Positions 42,717 through 52,391 of a stretch of 64,000 nt of DNA are shown in pieces (positions within the stretch are counted from its first letter, which is position 1; each line of letters opens with the position of its first letter). The notes beneath the pieces are model-generated. The model worked only from the letters and a program-made list of their open reading frames with translations, did not search any database and was not told the DNA's origin. Location of the stretch: the NCBI GenBank assembly GCA_036502575.1, contig DASXYL010000040.1, forward strand, positions 105,718 to 169,717, read 5' to 3'. The position numbers and the translations under genes are program-made. Source of the DNA: DASXRA01 sp036502575. GTDB taxonomy: Bacteria; Actinomycetota; Actinomycetes; Mycobacteriales; Jatrophihabitantaceae.

Positions 42717-44095
42717 GGCTGCTCCTTGGTCGATTCCTTGGTCGAGATGAACACGTTCTTGGTCTCGGTGAACGCCAGTGGCGCGTCCGGGCCGAGCTCG
42801 CGACCGAGGCCCGAGGACTTGAAGCCGCCGAACGGCGTCCAGTAGCGGACCGACGAGTGCGAGTTCACCGACAGGTTGCCCGACTCGATGCCGCGGCTGA
42901 CCCGCAGCGCGCGGCCGAGGTCGCGCGTCCAGATCGATCCCGAGAGCCCGAACGGGCTGTCGTTGGCGACGCGGATCGCATCCGCCTCGTCCTCGAACGG
43001 GACGACCGAGACCACTGGGCCGAAGATCTCCTCGCGCAGCACGCGATCGTTCGGATCCGTCGGGGTGAGCACGGTCGGCGGGAACCAGTAGCCGGCACCG
43101 TCGGGAGCCTTGCCCCGGAAAGCCACCTGCGAGTCGTCCGGGACGAATGCCGCCACCCGCTGCCGATGCTGCTCGCTGATGAGCGGACCCATCTCACTCG
43201 CCTCGTCGGCCGGGTCAGCGACCACGACTCCGTTCACCGCGGGTTCGAGCAGCTCGAGGAACTGCTCGTACGCGCTGCGCTCGACGAGAATGCGCGATCG
43301 CGCGCAGCAGTCCTGCCCGGCATTGTCGAAGACGGCGTACGGCGCGGTGGCGGCGGCTTGGGCCAGATCGGCGTCGGCGAAGACGACGTTGGCGCTCTTG
43401 CCGCCGAGTTCGAGAGTGACCGGCTTGATGCGGGCCGCGCAGCCGGCCATGACCTGGCGGCCGACCTCGGTCGAGCCGGTGAAGACGATCTTCGCCACGT
43501 CCGGATGGTCGACGAAGCGCTGGCCGACGACGCTGCCCTTGCCGGGCAGCACCTGGAACACGTGCTCGGGCAGGCCGGCGTCGAGGGCGAGCTCGGCCAG
43601 CCGGAGCGCGGTGAGCGGCGTGAGCTCGGCCGGCTTGAGCACCACCGTGTTGCCCGCAGCGAGAGCCGGTGCGAACGCCCAGGACGCGATGGGCATCGGG
43701 AAGTTCCACGGGACGATCGCTCCTACGACTCCGAGCGGTTCGTGGAACGTCACGTCGATACCGTCGGCCACCGGAATCTGCTGCCCGATGAGGCGTTCGG
43801 GCGCACCTGCGTAGTAGGCGAGGACGTCCCGGGCGTTGCCGGCCTCCCACCGGGCATTGGTGATCGTGTGCCCGGAGTTGGCGACTTCGATCTGGGCGAG
43901 GTTGTCGCGATCGGCGTCCACCGCGTCGGCGAAGCGACGAAGCAGCCGCGCTCGATCCCCCGGGCCGACCGCTCGCCAAGTGGCAAATGCTCGACGGGAT
44001 CGGGCGATCGCCTCGTCGGTCGCGTCCTGATCGAGCAGCTCGACCCGGGTGACCACCTGCTCGGTGGCCGGATTGATCACGTCATGCGTGGTCAC
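42713..44095 (-). CDS. Aldehyde dehydrogenase (PuuC-like)
   Basis: This 460-residue NAD-dependent aldehyde dehydrogenase has the PWNFPMPIASWAFAPALAAGNTVVLKPAELTPL cofactor region, FTGSTEVGRQVM, the catalytic glutamate in VTLELGGKSANVVF (near 240) and the catalytic cysteine in NAGQDCCARSRILV (near 274). In a cluster with a gamma-glutamyl ligase it probably oxidises gamma-glutamyl-aminoaldehyde. The GTG at 44095 has GGGAGG six bases upstream. It overlaps the SDR gene and follows the GlnA-like gene by 16 bases. Confidence 0.9.
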   Translation of the reverse strand: MTTHDVINPATEQVVTRVELLDQDATDEAIARSRRAFATWRAVGPGDRARLLRRFADAVDADRDNLAQIEVANSGHTITNARWEAGNARDVLAYYAGAPERLIGQQIPVADGIDVTFHEPLGVVGAIVPWNFPMPIASWAFAPALAAGNTVVLKPAELTPLTALRLAELALDAGLPEHVFQVLPGKGSVVGQRFVDHPDVAKIVFTGSTEVGRQVMAGCAARIKPVTLELGGKSANVVFADADLAQAAATAPYAVFDNAGQDCCARSRILVERSAYEQFLELLEPAVNGVVVADPADEASEMGPLISEQHRQRVAAFVPDDSQVAFRGKAPDGAGYWFPPTVLTPTDPNDRVLREEIFGPVVSVVPFEDEADAIRVANDSPFGLSGSIWTRDLGRALRVSRGIESGNLSVNSHSSVRYWTPFGGFKSSGLGRELGPDAPLAFTETKNVFISTKESTKEQP

Positions 44096-44111
44096 GTGCC
44101 GCCTCCCTCCC

Positions 44112-45470
44112 CTACATCCGCTCGAAGTTGCGGAACCGCTCCCAGTCCGTGACCGCCGCGTCGAACGCGGACAACTCGACGCGGGCGGCGTTCGCGTAGT
44201 GATCGACGACCGCGTCACCGAATGCGGCGCGGGCGATCGAGCTGGCTTGCCACAGATCGGCAGCCTCGCGCAGCGTGGCCGGCACTCGCTCGGCGTCGGT
44301 GGTGTACGCGTTGCCGCTGAACGGCGGCACCGGGTCGAGCTCGTTCTCGACGCCGTGCAGCCCGGCCGCGATCAGTGCGGCCACGGCCAGGTAGGGGTTG
44401 ACGTCGCCCCCGGGCACCCGGTTCTCGAATCGCAGGCTCGCGCCGTGGCCCACCGCGCGCACCGCGCAGGTGCGGTTGTCCAGGCCCCATTTGACGGCGG
44501 TCGGCGCGAAGGACCCGGGCTGGTAGCGCTTGTAGGAGTTGACGTTCGGGGCGAGGAAGTAGGCCATCTCCCGTAGGCCGGCCAGCTGGCCGGCCACGAA
44601 CTGATCGAACACTGGCGAGGTTCCGTGATGACCGTCGCCGGCGAACACCGGGGTGCCGTCATCGGTGCGCAGCGACAGGTGGATGTGGCACGAGTTGCCC
44701 TCGCGCTCGTTGAACTTCGCCATGAACGTCAGCGCCTGACCGTGGGCAGCCGCAATCTCCTTGGCGCCGGTCTTGTAGATGACGTGGTTGTCGCACGTGG
44801 TCAGCGCGTCCGCGTACTTGAACGCGATCTCGTGCTGGCCCGGGTTGCATTCACCCTTCGCCGACTCGACTGTCATACCCGCCCCGCGCATGCCGAGGCG
44901 GATGTCACGCAGCAGCGGTTCTACGCGGGCGGTGCCGAGAATCGAGTAGTCCACGTTGTACTGGTTCGCCGGCGTCAGCGCGGTGTAGCCCTGCTGCCAG
45001 GCTTGCTCGTACGTGTCGTTGAAAACGATGAACTCCAGCTCGGTACCGACGTACGCCGTCCAGCCCCGCGCAGCCAGCCGCTCGATCTGCCGGCGCAGGA
45101 TCTGGCGGGGCGACTCGAGCATGGCCGCGCCGCCGATCCAGCCCACGTCGGCCAGCACGAGCGCGGTACCCGGCTGCCAGGGAATCGGCCGCAACGTCGC
45201 GAAGTCGGGGGTCATCACCAGGTCGCCGTAGCCCAGATCCCATGACGAGATCGCGTAGCCGCCGACGGTGTTCATGTCGACGTCGACCGCCATCAGGTAG
45301 TTGCAGCCCTCCGTGCCGTGTTCGGCTACCTCTTCGACGAAGAAGCGGGCGTCGACGCGCTTGCCCTGCAACCGGCCCTGCATGTCGGTTATCGCTACGA
45401 CGACGGTGTCGACCGTTCCGGCCGCGACCTGATCGCGTAGCGCCTCGAGGCTCAAAGCAGGTTCTGGCAT
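44112..45470 (-). CDS. Glutamine synthetase-family gamma-glutamyl-amine ligase (GlnA3/GlnA4/PuuA type)
   Basis: This 452-residue protein has a glutamine synthetase beta-grasp N-terminus and catalytic domain: GTELEFIVFND (near 142), SAKGECNPGQHEIAF (near 200), NSCHIHLSL (near 255), and PNVNSYKRYQPGSFAPTAVKWGLDNR with arginine-rich FENRVPGGDVNPYLAVAA. Lacking other GS features and sitting with PuuD-, ALDH- and FadR-type genes, it resembles Streptomyces GlnA3/GlnA4, which gamma-glutamylate polyamines or ethanolamine. The amine acted on here is not determined. Confidence 0.88.
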   Translation of the reverse strand: MPEPALSLEALRDQVAAGTVDTVVVAITDMQGRLQGKRVDARFFVEEVAEHGTEGCNYLMAVDVDMNTVGGYAISSWDLGYGDLVMTPDFATLRPIPWQPGTALVLADVGWIGGAAMLESPRQILRRQIERLAARGWTAYVGTELEFIVFNDTYEQAWQQGYTALTPANQYNVDYSILGTARVEPLLRDIRLGMRGAGMTVESAKGECNPGQHEIAFKYADALTTCDNHVIYKTGAKEIAAAHGQALTFMAKFNEREGNSCHIHLSLRTDDGTPVFAGDGHHGTSPVFDQFVAGQLAGLREMAYFLAPNVNSYKRYQPGSFAPTAVKWGLDNRTCAVRAVGHGASLRFENRVPGGDVNPYLAVAALIAAGLHGVENELDPVPPFSGNAYTTDAERVPATLREAADLWQASSIARAAFGDAVVDHYANAARVELSAFDAAVTDWERFRNFERM

Positions 45471-45535
45471 ACCACGTCCCTCTCAATGAAAGGTCCGACG
45501 ACCGTACCTTCTCGCAGGTACACCGACCACATCGC

Positions 45536-46303
45536 TCAGGCCAGGAGGCCGCGTAACAGCGCCGCCGTGCCGTCCACGTGCTCCTCCATCTCCAGCCGCG
45601 CGACATCGGCCTGGCCCGAGAGGATGGCATCGACGATCGCGGCGTGCTGGCGGTCGGAGTGAGCAATGTTGGCGGCGATAACGGGAATGGCCCGCAGCAG
45701 CGCGTCCAGCCGCATCTGGGCGTCCGCCACGGTGGCGGTCACCGACGCGCTGCCACCGATCGCCGCGATCGCCATGTGCAGCCGCGAATCGGCGAGCCGC
45801 CGCTGCGCCGGCTCACAGTTCGTGGCCTCGTCGAGGTACCGGTGCAGGCTGGCTCGGTCGGCCGCGGCCAACGTCCGGCTCGCCGCCAGCGCCGCGGCCC
45901 CCGGCTCGACGACGCGACGCAGAGCCAGCGTGTCCTCCAGTGATTGCTCGAGCGAGCGGTGCAGGCCGGCTGGACGGCCCCGGCCCGGGCGCGGCGACAC
46001 GACGAACGTCCCGCCTCCTCGGCCGCGGCGTGATTCGACCAGTCCGGCATCGCGCAACGCGCGGATCGCTTCGCGGAGCGTCACCCGGCTGACGCCGAAG
46101 GTCTCGGCCAGCTCTCGCTCCGGCGGCAGACGCTCGCCGTCGGCGAGGACGCCCAGCCGGATGCTCTGGGCCAGCCGCTCGACGGTGACCTCGAACGCGT
46201 TGCGCACCGGCACCGGCGAGAAGACCGTGCGGGCCCACAACGCCTCGACGTTGTCGGGCGTCGGCGCGGCGGCGATCATGATCCGGCCGTCAGAGGGGGT
46301 CAT
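45536..46303 (-). CDS. FadR/FCD-type GntR regulator of the amine cluster
   Basis: The 255-residue regulator has a winged helix-turn-helix (VTVERLAQSIRLGVLADGERLPPERELAETFGVSRVTLREAIRALRDAGLVESRRGRGGGTFVV, about 38-103) and an FCD domain with candidate metal histidines (DSRLHMAIA, HSDRQHAAIVDAI). The ATG at 46303 overlaps the PuuD-like stop (ATGA). It is placed between the amidase and ligase genes, as EpuR-type regulators are in Streptomyces amine clusters. It would be expected to repress the cluster until an amine or glutamyl-amine accumulates. Confidence 0.85.
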   Translation of the reverse strand: MTPSDGRIMIAAAPTPDNVEALWARTVFSPVPVRNAFEVTVERLAQSIRLGVLADGERLPPERELAETFGVSRVTLREAIRALRDAGLVESRRGRGGGTFVVSPRPGRGRPAGLHRSLEQSLEDTLALRRVVEPGAAALAASRTLAAADRASLHRYLDEATNCEPAQRRLADSRLHMAIAAIGGSASVTATVADAQMRLDALLRAIPVIAANIAHSDRQHAAIVDAILSGQADVARLEMEEHVDGTAALLRGLLA

Positions 46304-47055
46304 CTGGCCGCCATCACCAGACTGCTGCGGTGCGCCACGCAGGCCGCGACGAAGCCGGTGAACAGCGCCGAGCCGTCGTGCACCTCCGGGTGCCATTGCA
46401 CCCCGACCGCCCACGGCACGCCCTCGTGCTCGATCGCCTCGACGGTTCCGTCGTCCGCCCAGGCCGTCGCGGTGAGCGACTCGCCCAGCCGGCCGACCGC
46501 CTGGTGGTGGTAGGTAGCAATGGTCGCCCGATCGCCGAGCAGGTCGGCGACCCGACTACCCGATGCGATGCGGACGTCGTGCCGGCCGTGCCTACCGACC
46601 ACGGGGCAGTGACCGTCGTGTCCCACCACGTCAGGTAGGTGCTGAATGATGTCGCCGCCCAAGGCGACGTTGAACACTTGCATGCCACGGCAGATCGCCA
46701 GGATCGGTACGCGCAACTCGAGCGCGGCGTGCGTCAGGGCGAGCTCCCAATCGTCGCGGTCGGATCGAGGCGGCCCGGTGTGCGGGTCCCGATCGGCGCC
46801 GTATCGCGCCGGATCGACGTCGCCGCCGCCGGCGAGTACCAGACCGTGCAGCCCGTCGACCACGACCCGGGCCGCGCCTTCCGGGTCAGTCAGCGCTGCG
46901 GGCGCCAGCAGCACGGGCACGCCACCGCCATTGGCCACCGCGTCGGAGTAGCTCGTCGGCAGCAAGTCGGCCGCCTGTCCCCACACGCCCCACACCGCAC
47001 CCTCGCGGTAGGTCGTAATTCCTACGCGCGGACGTTCCAGCAGTTCGGCGGCCAC
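46300..47055 (-). CDS. Gamma-glutamyl-GABA hydrolase-like class I glutamine amidotransferase (PuuD type)
   Basis: This 251-residue peptidase C26/PuuD-type enzyme has the nucleophile in ILAICRGMQVFNVALGGDIIQHL (Cys near residue 121) and the His/Glu pair in GVQWHPEVHDGS (near 222). It would release glutamate from a gamma-glutamyl acid at the end of the pathway. The N-terminus GITTYREGAVWGVWGQAADLLP fits the family. It overlaps the regulator gene and follows the FAD/GcvT gene by 47 bases; an inverted repeat, GGTACG/CGTACC (47064-47091), lies just upstream. Confidence 0.9.
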   Translation of the reverse strand: MAAELLERPRVGITTYREGAVWGVWGQAADLLPTSYSDAVANGGGVPVLLAPAALTDPEGAARVVVDGLHGLVLAGGGDVDPARYGADRDPHTGPPRSDRDDWELALTHAALELRVPILAICRGMQVFNVALGGDIIQHLPDVVGHDGHCPVVGRHGRHDVRIASGSRVADLLGDRATIATYHHQAVGRLGESLTATAWADDGTVEAIEHEGVPWAVGVQWHPEVHDGSALFTGFVAACVAHRSSLVMAAR

Positions 47056-47102
47056 AGCAGAATGGTACGGCCTCTAGCCCTTAAACGTACCGGTCATTTT
47101 TC

Positions 47103-49565
47103 TCAGACGTGGATACGTTCACCGGTCGGATCGAAGAGTGGTTCCCGCGCCATGACACCGTCGATCCAATCCCCGAACAGATCGACCGAGAGTCGCGTCC
47201 CGGGCGTGGCGTGCTCGATAGGCAGGTAGGCGTAGGCGATGGATGCGGCGACGGTGTATCCGTAGCCACCCGATGTGATCCGCCCGACCACCTGGTCCCC
47301 GACTCGCACCGGTTCGCTGCCCAGCACGACAGCCCGCGGGTCGTCGAGAACCAGCGCGCGCAGCCGTCGGGACAACCCACGCTGCTTGGCGTCTCGCACG
47401 GCGTCGCGACCCTCGAAGCCCCCGGGCTTGTCGAGCTTCACGCAGAAGCCGAGGCCGGCCTCGTACGGATTGGTCTCGGGCGTGATGTCACTGCCCCAGA
47501 CCCGGTACCCCTTCTCCAGGCGCAGGGACTCGATCGCTCGGTAGCCGCCGGCGACGAGCCCGCTCCCCCGGCCGGCGTCCCAGAGCGCCGACCAGAGCGC
47601 CGAGCCATATTCGCTCGAGACGTAGAGCTCGTAGCCGAGCTCGCCGACGAAGGTGACTCGCAGTGCCCGCACCGGGACATCGGCCACGGTCAACGACGTG
47701 GACGTCATGAACGGGAACGCCTCGTTGCCGAGGTCCGCCGGCGTCAACGCGGCGAGGAGTTCGCGCGAGCGCGGCCCCCACAGCGCGAAGCAACCGAACT
47801 TGCCGGTGACGTCGACGATCCGCACCCGGGCTCCCCGCCGCCGGGCCTGCCGGCGCAGCCACGCCAGGTCGTGCGAGCCGAAAGCCGTGCCGGTCACGAT
47901 CAGGAAGGCATCGTCGCCGAACCGGGTCACCGTGAAGTCCGACTCGATGCCGCCCCGGCTGTTGAGCGCCTGCGTATAGGTGACGGCGCCGATGTCGCGG
48001 GTGACGTTGTTGTCGCACACCCAGTCGAGCAACGGAGCCGCGTCCGGACCGCTCACCTCGATCTTGGCGAACGACGACTCGTCGAACAGACCGGCGGCGG
48101 CCCGCGTCTGCGCGTGCTCGGCGCCGATCGCCGGCGACCAGTAGCGTCCGGCCCAGGCCCGCGGGCGCAGCGTCGGGTCGCCAGCGGCCGAGTTCGACTC
48201 GTACCAGTCGACCCGTTCCCAGCCGGCCTTCTCGCCGAACTGCGCCTGATTCGTTTGGTGCCACGCGTAGGCGGCGGGCACCCGTAGCGGGCGACCGGCC
48301 TGGCGCTGTACGCCGGGGTACGGGATGTCGTAGTAGGTCTGATAGTTCTCGACGGTGCGCTTGAGGGTGTAGCTCGGCGAGCCGTACTGCGCGCCGAACC
48401 GGTTCAGGTCCATGTGCCATAAGTCGAAGCTCGGTTCGCCGGCGATGATCCACTCAGCCATGACCCGTCCGATGCCGCCCGCCCCGGCGATGCCGTGCGC
48501 GCAGAACCCGGCTGCCACGAAGAATCCGGCGACATCGGTCTCGCCGAGGCAGAACTCGTTGTCCGGGGTGAACGCCTCAGGCCCGTTGATCACGGTGCGG
48601 ACGCCGACTGTCCCTATGATCGGCACCCGCCGCTCGGCGTTGGCGGCGATCTCCTCCAGGCGATCCCAGTTCGGCGGCAGCAGGCGTCCGTTGAAGTCAG
48701 CCGGGACGGCGTCGTACGTATTCGCCGTCGCCGTCCACGGTTCCGGGTTGCGCTCGTAGCCACCCATGACCAGGCCGTCGACCTCCGGGCGGAAGTACAC
48801 GAGCAGATCCGGATCGCGCAGCGTCGGCAGGGGTTTCTCGATCCGCGGCGTGATCGGCCCGGTCACGACGTACTGGTGCGACATCGGCACGAGCGGCACG
48901 CGGACGCCAGCCAGCCGAGCGATCTCGGCCGCGAACATGCCACCGCAGTTGACCACTACCTCGCACTCGACGTCTCCCTGGTCGGTTCGGACGCCGCGCA
49001 CGCGGCCGTCCCGGACGTCGAGCCCGAGCACGCGGGTGTGCTCAGCAATGCGAACACCCGACGAGCGGGCCATTGCCGCCAAGGCGTAGCACAGCTGCGA
49101 TGGGTCCAGGTAGCCGTCCGATTCGAGGTAGGCGGCGCCCACCACTCCCTCCGTGTCCATGAGCGGGAAGAGTTCCTGCGCCTCGGCGGGCGATATCTCG
49201 TGCAGCGGCAGGTCGTACGTACGCGCCCAGCTGATCTGCCGCCGGATCTCCTCGAGTCGCCCCGGCGTCGAGGCCAGCTTGATGCCGCCGCTCTCTATCC
49301 AGCCGAGTTGATGCTCGCCCTTCTTCAACCGGCGATACAGCTCGACGGAGTACATGTTCATGCGGGTAAGGGTGGGATCGGCCCGCAACTGTCCGACGAG
49401 TCCGGCCGAATGAAACGTCGATCCGCTCGTCAGCTCGGCTCGTTCGACGACGAGGACATCGCGTTCTCCCAGCTCCGCCAGGTGATACGCGATGCTGGCG
49501 CCGCCGACCCCACCGCCGATGACGACGACGCGGGCCGACGATGGGAGCTCTTGGTCGGCCGCCAT
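47103..49565 (-). CDS. FAD-dependent oxidoreductase with GcvT domain (dimethylglycine/sarcosine dehydrogenase-like)
   Basis: This 820-residue two-part enzyme has an N-terminal DAO FAD domain (VVVIGGGVGGASIAYHLAELG, residues 13-33; SGSTFHSAGLVGQLR near 47-61), an FAO-type bridging region, and a C-terminal aminomethyltransferase/GcvT domain (about 430-815, including the SRGGIESDFTVTRFGDDAFLIVTG folate-site region). Such enzymes oxidise N-methyl or secondary amines, passing C1 units to tetrahydrofolate. In this cluster it may oxidise the gamma-glutamylated or free amine. The gene starts 160 bases from the divergent phosphotransferase gene. Confidence 0.9.
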   Translation of the reverse strand: MAADQELPSSARVVVIGGGVGGASIAYHLAELGERDVLVVERAELTSGSTFHSAGLVGQLRADPTLTRMNMYSVELYRRLKKGEHQLGWIESGGIKLASTPGRLEEIRRQISWARTYDLPLHEISPAEAQELFPLMDTEGVVGAAYLESDGYLDPSQLCYALAAMARSSGVRIAEHTRVLGLDVRDGRVRGVRTDQGDVECEVVVNCGGMFAAEIARLAGVRVPLVPMSHQYVVTGPITPRIEKPLPTLRDPDLLVYFRPEVDGLVMGGYERNPEPWTATANTYDAVPADFNGRLLPPNWDRLEEIAANAERRVPIIGTVGVRTVINGPEAFTPDNEFCLGETDVAGFFVAAGFCAHGIAGAGGIGRVMAEWIIAGEPSFDLWHMDLNRFGAQYGSPSYTLKRTVENYQTYYDIPYPGVQRQAGRPLRVPAAYAWHQTNQAQFGEKAGWERVDWYESNSAAGDPTLRPRAWAGRYWSPAIGAEHAQTRAAAGLFDESSFAKIEVSGPDAAPLLDWVCDNNVTRDIGAVTYTQALNSRGGIESDFTVTRFGDDAFLIVTGTAFGSHDLAWLRRQARRRGARVRIVDVTGKFGCFALWGPRSRELLAALTPADLGNEAFPFMTSTSLTVADVPVRALRVTFVGELGYELYVSSEYGSALWSALWDAGRGSGLVAGGYRAIESLRLEKGYRVWGSDITPETNPYEAGLGFCVKLDKPGGFEGRDAVRDAKQRGLSRRLRALVLDDPRAVVLGSEPVRVGDQVVGRITSGGYGYTVAASIAYAYLPIEHATPGTRLSVDLFGDWIDGVMAREPLFDPTGERIHV

Positions 49566-49620
49566 GGCTGCTTATCATCCTGACCGGCGAACGTCCCGAC
49601 AAGCGCCACGCCGGATAAAA

Positions 49621-49637
49621 GGTCTGGGGCCTAGACC
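49621..49637. promoter_or_regulatory. Inverted repeat in the amine-cluster divergent promoter region
   Basis: GGTCT-N7-AGACC lies in the gap between the FAD/GcvT gene (minus) and the phosphotransferase gene (plus). It is a candidate site for the FadR-type regulator encoded at 45536-46303, but no clear second copy supports this. Confidence 0.4.
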
Positions 49638-49724
49638 GTTAGGACCCGGCGGGCCTACCATCCCGACACTGCGCAACGACGCGGTGTTGCGTGACCACCC
49701 GTGGGCGACCGGGGAGGAGGACGT

Positions 49725-50711
49725 GTGACGGACAGACACGAGTCAGCCGCCACTCTTCCGGGTCGTGACAACCTCGATGTCCTTGATGTCCTCGACGCCG
49801 CCGTGGCCAGCGTCCCGGAGTTCGCCGGGAGGAAGCTCGCCTTCGAGCCGATGAGCGGCGGCTTGACGAACCGGATCTACCGGGTCGGCGCCGACTCGAC
49901 TCCAGTAGCTGTGGCCCGCGTCTCCAGCCGGAAGAGCAGCCTCCTGGCGATCGACCGGGAGGCGGAGATGCGCAACGCGGAGGCGGCGGCGCACGCCGGC
50001 GTAGGACCGAGGGTGCTCACGGCAATGCCGGGCATCGGGATCTCACTCGTCGAATGGATCGATGGGCGCACCTTCGAGGCACGCGACCTCGACGACGCGC
50101 GGCAGCTGAACCGGGTTGCTGCCCAGTGCCGGCAACTGCACGCCGGGCCCCGCTTCGCCAACGACTTCGACATGTTCGCCGTGCAGCGCGGATACCTCGC
50201 CGTCGTGCGCGAACGGGGATTCCGCCTGCCGAACCGCTATCTGGAGTTCATGCCGCAGGTGGACGTGATGCGTGCCGCACTCGCCGTACGGGCCGACGGC
50301 ACGGTGCCCTGCCACAACGACCTGCTCGCGGCCAACATCCTCGACGACGGCACGCGCCTGTGGTTCATCGACTACGAGTACTCGGGCAACAACGACGCGT
50401 GCTTCGAGCTCGGCAATATCTGGAGCGAGGCGACGCTGCCCCTTGACCGGCTCGAGCATCTCATCACCGCGTACTACGGGTTGGCGTCCCGGGCCAAGCT
50501 CGCCCGCGCCCGCCTGTTGGCGCTGATGTCGAAGTACGGCTGGACGCTCTGGGCATCCATTCAGGACGCAGTCAGCGACGCCGACTTCGACTTCTGGTCC
50601 TGGGGCATGGAGAAGTACGACCGGGCCGTCGCCGAGTTCGACAGCGCCGAGTTCGCCGCATTGATCGACGACGTTCAGCAACCCGAGACCACGAGGGAGC
50701 TAGCGAAGTGA
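49725..50711 (+). CDS. Choline/aminoglycoside kinase-like phosphotransferase
   Basis: This 328-residue APH/choline-kinase-fold protein has the Brenner motif HNDLLAANILDDG (near residue 203) followed by WFIDYEYSGNNDACFELGNIW, as in choline/ethanolamine kinases, and an N-terminal SGGLTNRIYRVG loop. A small amino alcohol is a plausible substrate. The GTG at 49725 has GGAGGAGG close upstream; GTG at 49701 is an alternative. It overlaps the permease gene (GTGA) and is divergent from the amine-catabolic genes, suggesting uptake and phosphorylation of the same amine. Confidence 0.85.
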   Translation: MTDRHESAATLPGRDNLDVLDVLDAAVASVPEFAGRKLAFEPMSGGLTNRIYRVGADSTPVAVARVSSRKSSLLAIDREAEMRNAEAAAHAGVGPRVLTAMPGIGISLVEWIDGRTFEARDLDDARQLNRVAAQCRQLHAGPRFANDFDMFAVQRGYLAVVRERGFRLPNRYLEFMPQVDVMRAALAVRADGTVPCHNDLLAANILDDGTRLWFIDYEYSGNNDACFELGNIWSEATLPLDRLEHLITAYYGLASRAKLARARLLALMSKYGWTLWASIQDAVSDADFDFWSWGMEKYDRAVAEFDSAEFAALIDDVQQPETTRELAK

Positions 50712-52387
50712 CCGCCACCGCGCATCTGACCGACGACGAACAGAGACTGGCCGAACTCGGCTACAAGCAAGAGCTGAATCGCAGCTGGTCCGGCTTCTCG
50801 AACTTCGCGATCTCGTTCTCGATCATCTCGATCCTGGCCGGCTGCTTCACCACGTTCGGCGTCGGCTGGAACAACGGCGGCCCCGCCGCGATCGCCTGGG
50901 GTTGGCCGATCGTGTCGGCCTTCATCCTCGTCATCGGGCTGTGCATGTCCGAGCTGGTCTCGGCGTTCCCCACGTCCGGCGGCATCTACTGGTGGGCGTC
51001 CAAGCTAGGCGGGGCGAAGGCCGGTTACTACACCGGCTGGCTCAACCTGATCGGGTTGTTCGCCATTGACGCGTCCGTGGCCTATGGGTGCGCGACGTTC
51101 TTCGACCTGACCCTCGACACGTACAGCACGTCCTGGGCGAGTGGTTACAGCCTGAAAAGGGTCTTCTTGATCTTCGTCATCGTGCTGGCACTGGCTGCGG
51201 TGGTGAACATCTTCTCCAGCAAGCTGCTCGCGATGCTGAACAACATCTCGGTGTGGTGGCACGTGGCCGGAGCGAGCGCGGTCGTGCTGATCCTCGTCTT
51301 CGCGCCGAGCCACCACGCGAGCCTGTCGTCGGTGTTCACGCACACGGTGAACAACACGGGCTTCTTCGGCGGCCACAGCGGTGGCGCGGCGTTCTGGCTC
51401 GGCGCCGTTCCCCTATCGGTGATCCTGACGCAGTACACGATCACCGGCTACGACGCGTCCGCGCATCTGTCCGAGGAGACACACTCGGCGGCGAACGCGG
51501 CCGCGAAGGGGATCTGGCGGTCGATCTTCTACTCGGCAATCGGCGGCTGGGTCCTGTTGCTCGCGTTCCTGTTCGCGGTCCGGGACGAGTCCGGCGTGAC
51601 CGCCGGCGGCGGCGGGTTCACCGGTGGCAGCGTCGCCATCATCTTCAATCAGGCGTTGACGACCAACGGCGCGAGCATCGTGCTGGCCATTTCGACGATC
51701 GGGCAGTTCTTCTGCACGGTGGCGTGCATGACCAGCACGTCGCGGATGCTGTTCGCTTTCAGCCGGGACGGTGCCGTCCCGGGCGGGCAGTACTGGTCGA
51801 AACTGAGCAAGAACCGGGTGCCGGTGTACGGCGTTCTGCTGTCGGTAGCCGTGGCGATCGTGATCACGCTGCCGGCGATCGTGACCGTCAACCTCCCGGT
51901 CGGTAACGAGCTGGTGCCCTCGCCCGTCGCGTTCTTCGCGGTCGTCTCGATCGGCGTGATCGGCCTCTACGTCGCCTTCGCGATCCCGATCTTCCTACGC
52001 TGGAAGGCCGGCAGCAGTTTCCAACCGGGCGGGTGGACGCTGGGCAACAAGTACAAGTGGATGTGCATCGTCGCCGTCGTCGAGATCGCGGTCACCTCGT
52101 TCATCGCGATCTTGCCGACCTCCACGGCCGGAGCGCCCTGGTACAAGGGCTTCGGCTGGGCGAATCTGAAGTTCGTCAACTACACCCCGATCGTCGTCGG
52201 CGGGGCGTTGCTCGCGTTGTGGCTCGGCTGGCACCTCTCGGCGAAGAAGTGGTTCACCGGTCCGAAGATGACGATCGACCTGCCCGAGGGCGTGTCCGCG
52301 GCCGACGAGATCCGCCTGGAGCACCACGGCGCGAGCGGCCACCTCGGCACAACACCGGACACCGAGTCGGACGTCGCGCCCGCCTAG
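50708..52387 (+). CDS. APC-family amino acid/amine permease
   Basis: This 559-residue transporter has about twelve transmembrane segments, with the APC signatures FAISFSIISILAGCFTTFGVGW, SELVSAFPTSGGIYWWASKLGGAKAGYYTGWLNLIG, ITGYDASAHLSEETHSA and AFSRDGAVPGGQYW. It belongs to the BAT1/UGA4-like group that transports GABA, choline or related amines. The GTG start overlaps the kinase stop by four bases. It ends four bases before the convergent K+ channel stop. The cargo is probably the amine processed by the divergent cluster. Confidence 0.9.
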   Translation: MTATAHLTDDEQRLAELGYKQELNRSWSGFSNFAISFSIISILAGCFTTFGVGWNNGGPAAIAWGWPIVSAFILVIGLCMSELVSAFPTSGGIYWWASKLGGAKAGYYTGWLNLIGLFAIDASVAYGCATFFDLTLDTYSTSWASGYSLKRVFLIFVIVLALAAVVNIFSSKLLAMLNNISVWWHVAGASAVVLILVFAPSHHASLSSVFTHTVNNTGFFGGHSGGAAFWLGAVPLSVILTQYTITGYDASAHLSEETHSAANAAAKGIWRSIFYSAIGGWVLLLAFLFAVRDESGVTAGGGGFTGGSVAIIFNQALTTNGASIVLAISTIGQFFCTVACMTSTSRMLFAFSRDGAVPGGQYWSKLSKNRVPVYGVLLSVAVAIVITLPAIVTVNLPVGNELVPSPVAFFAVVSIGVIGLYVAFAIPIFLRWKAGSSFQPGGWTLGNKYKWMCIVAVVEIAVTSFIAILPTSTAGAPWYKGFGWANLKFVNYTPIVVGGALLALWLGWHLSAKKWFTGPKMTIDLPEGVSAADEIRLEHHGASGHLGTTPDTESDVAPA

Positions 52388-52391
52388 CGCG

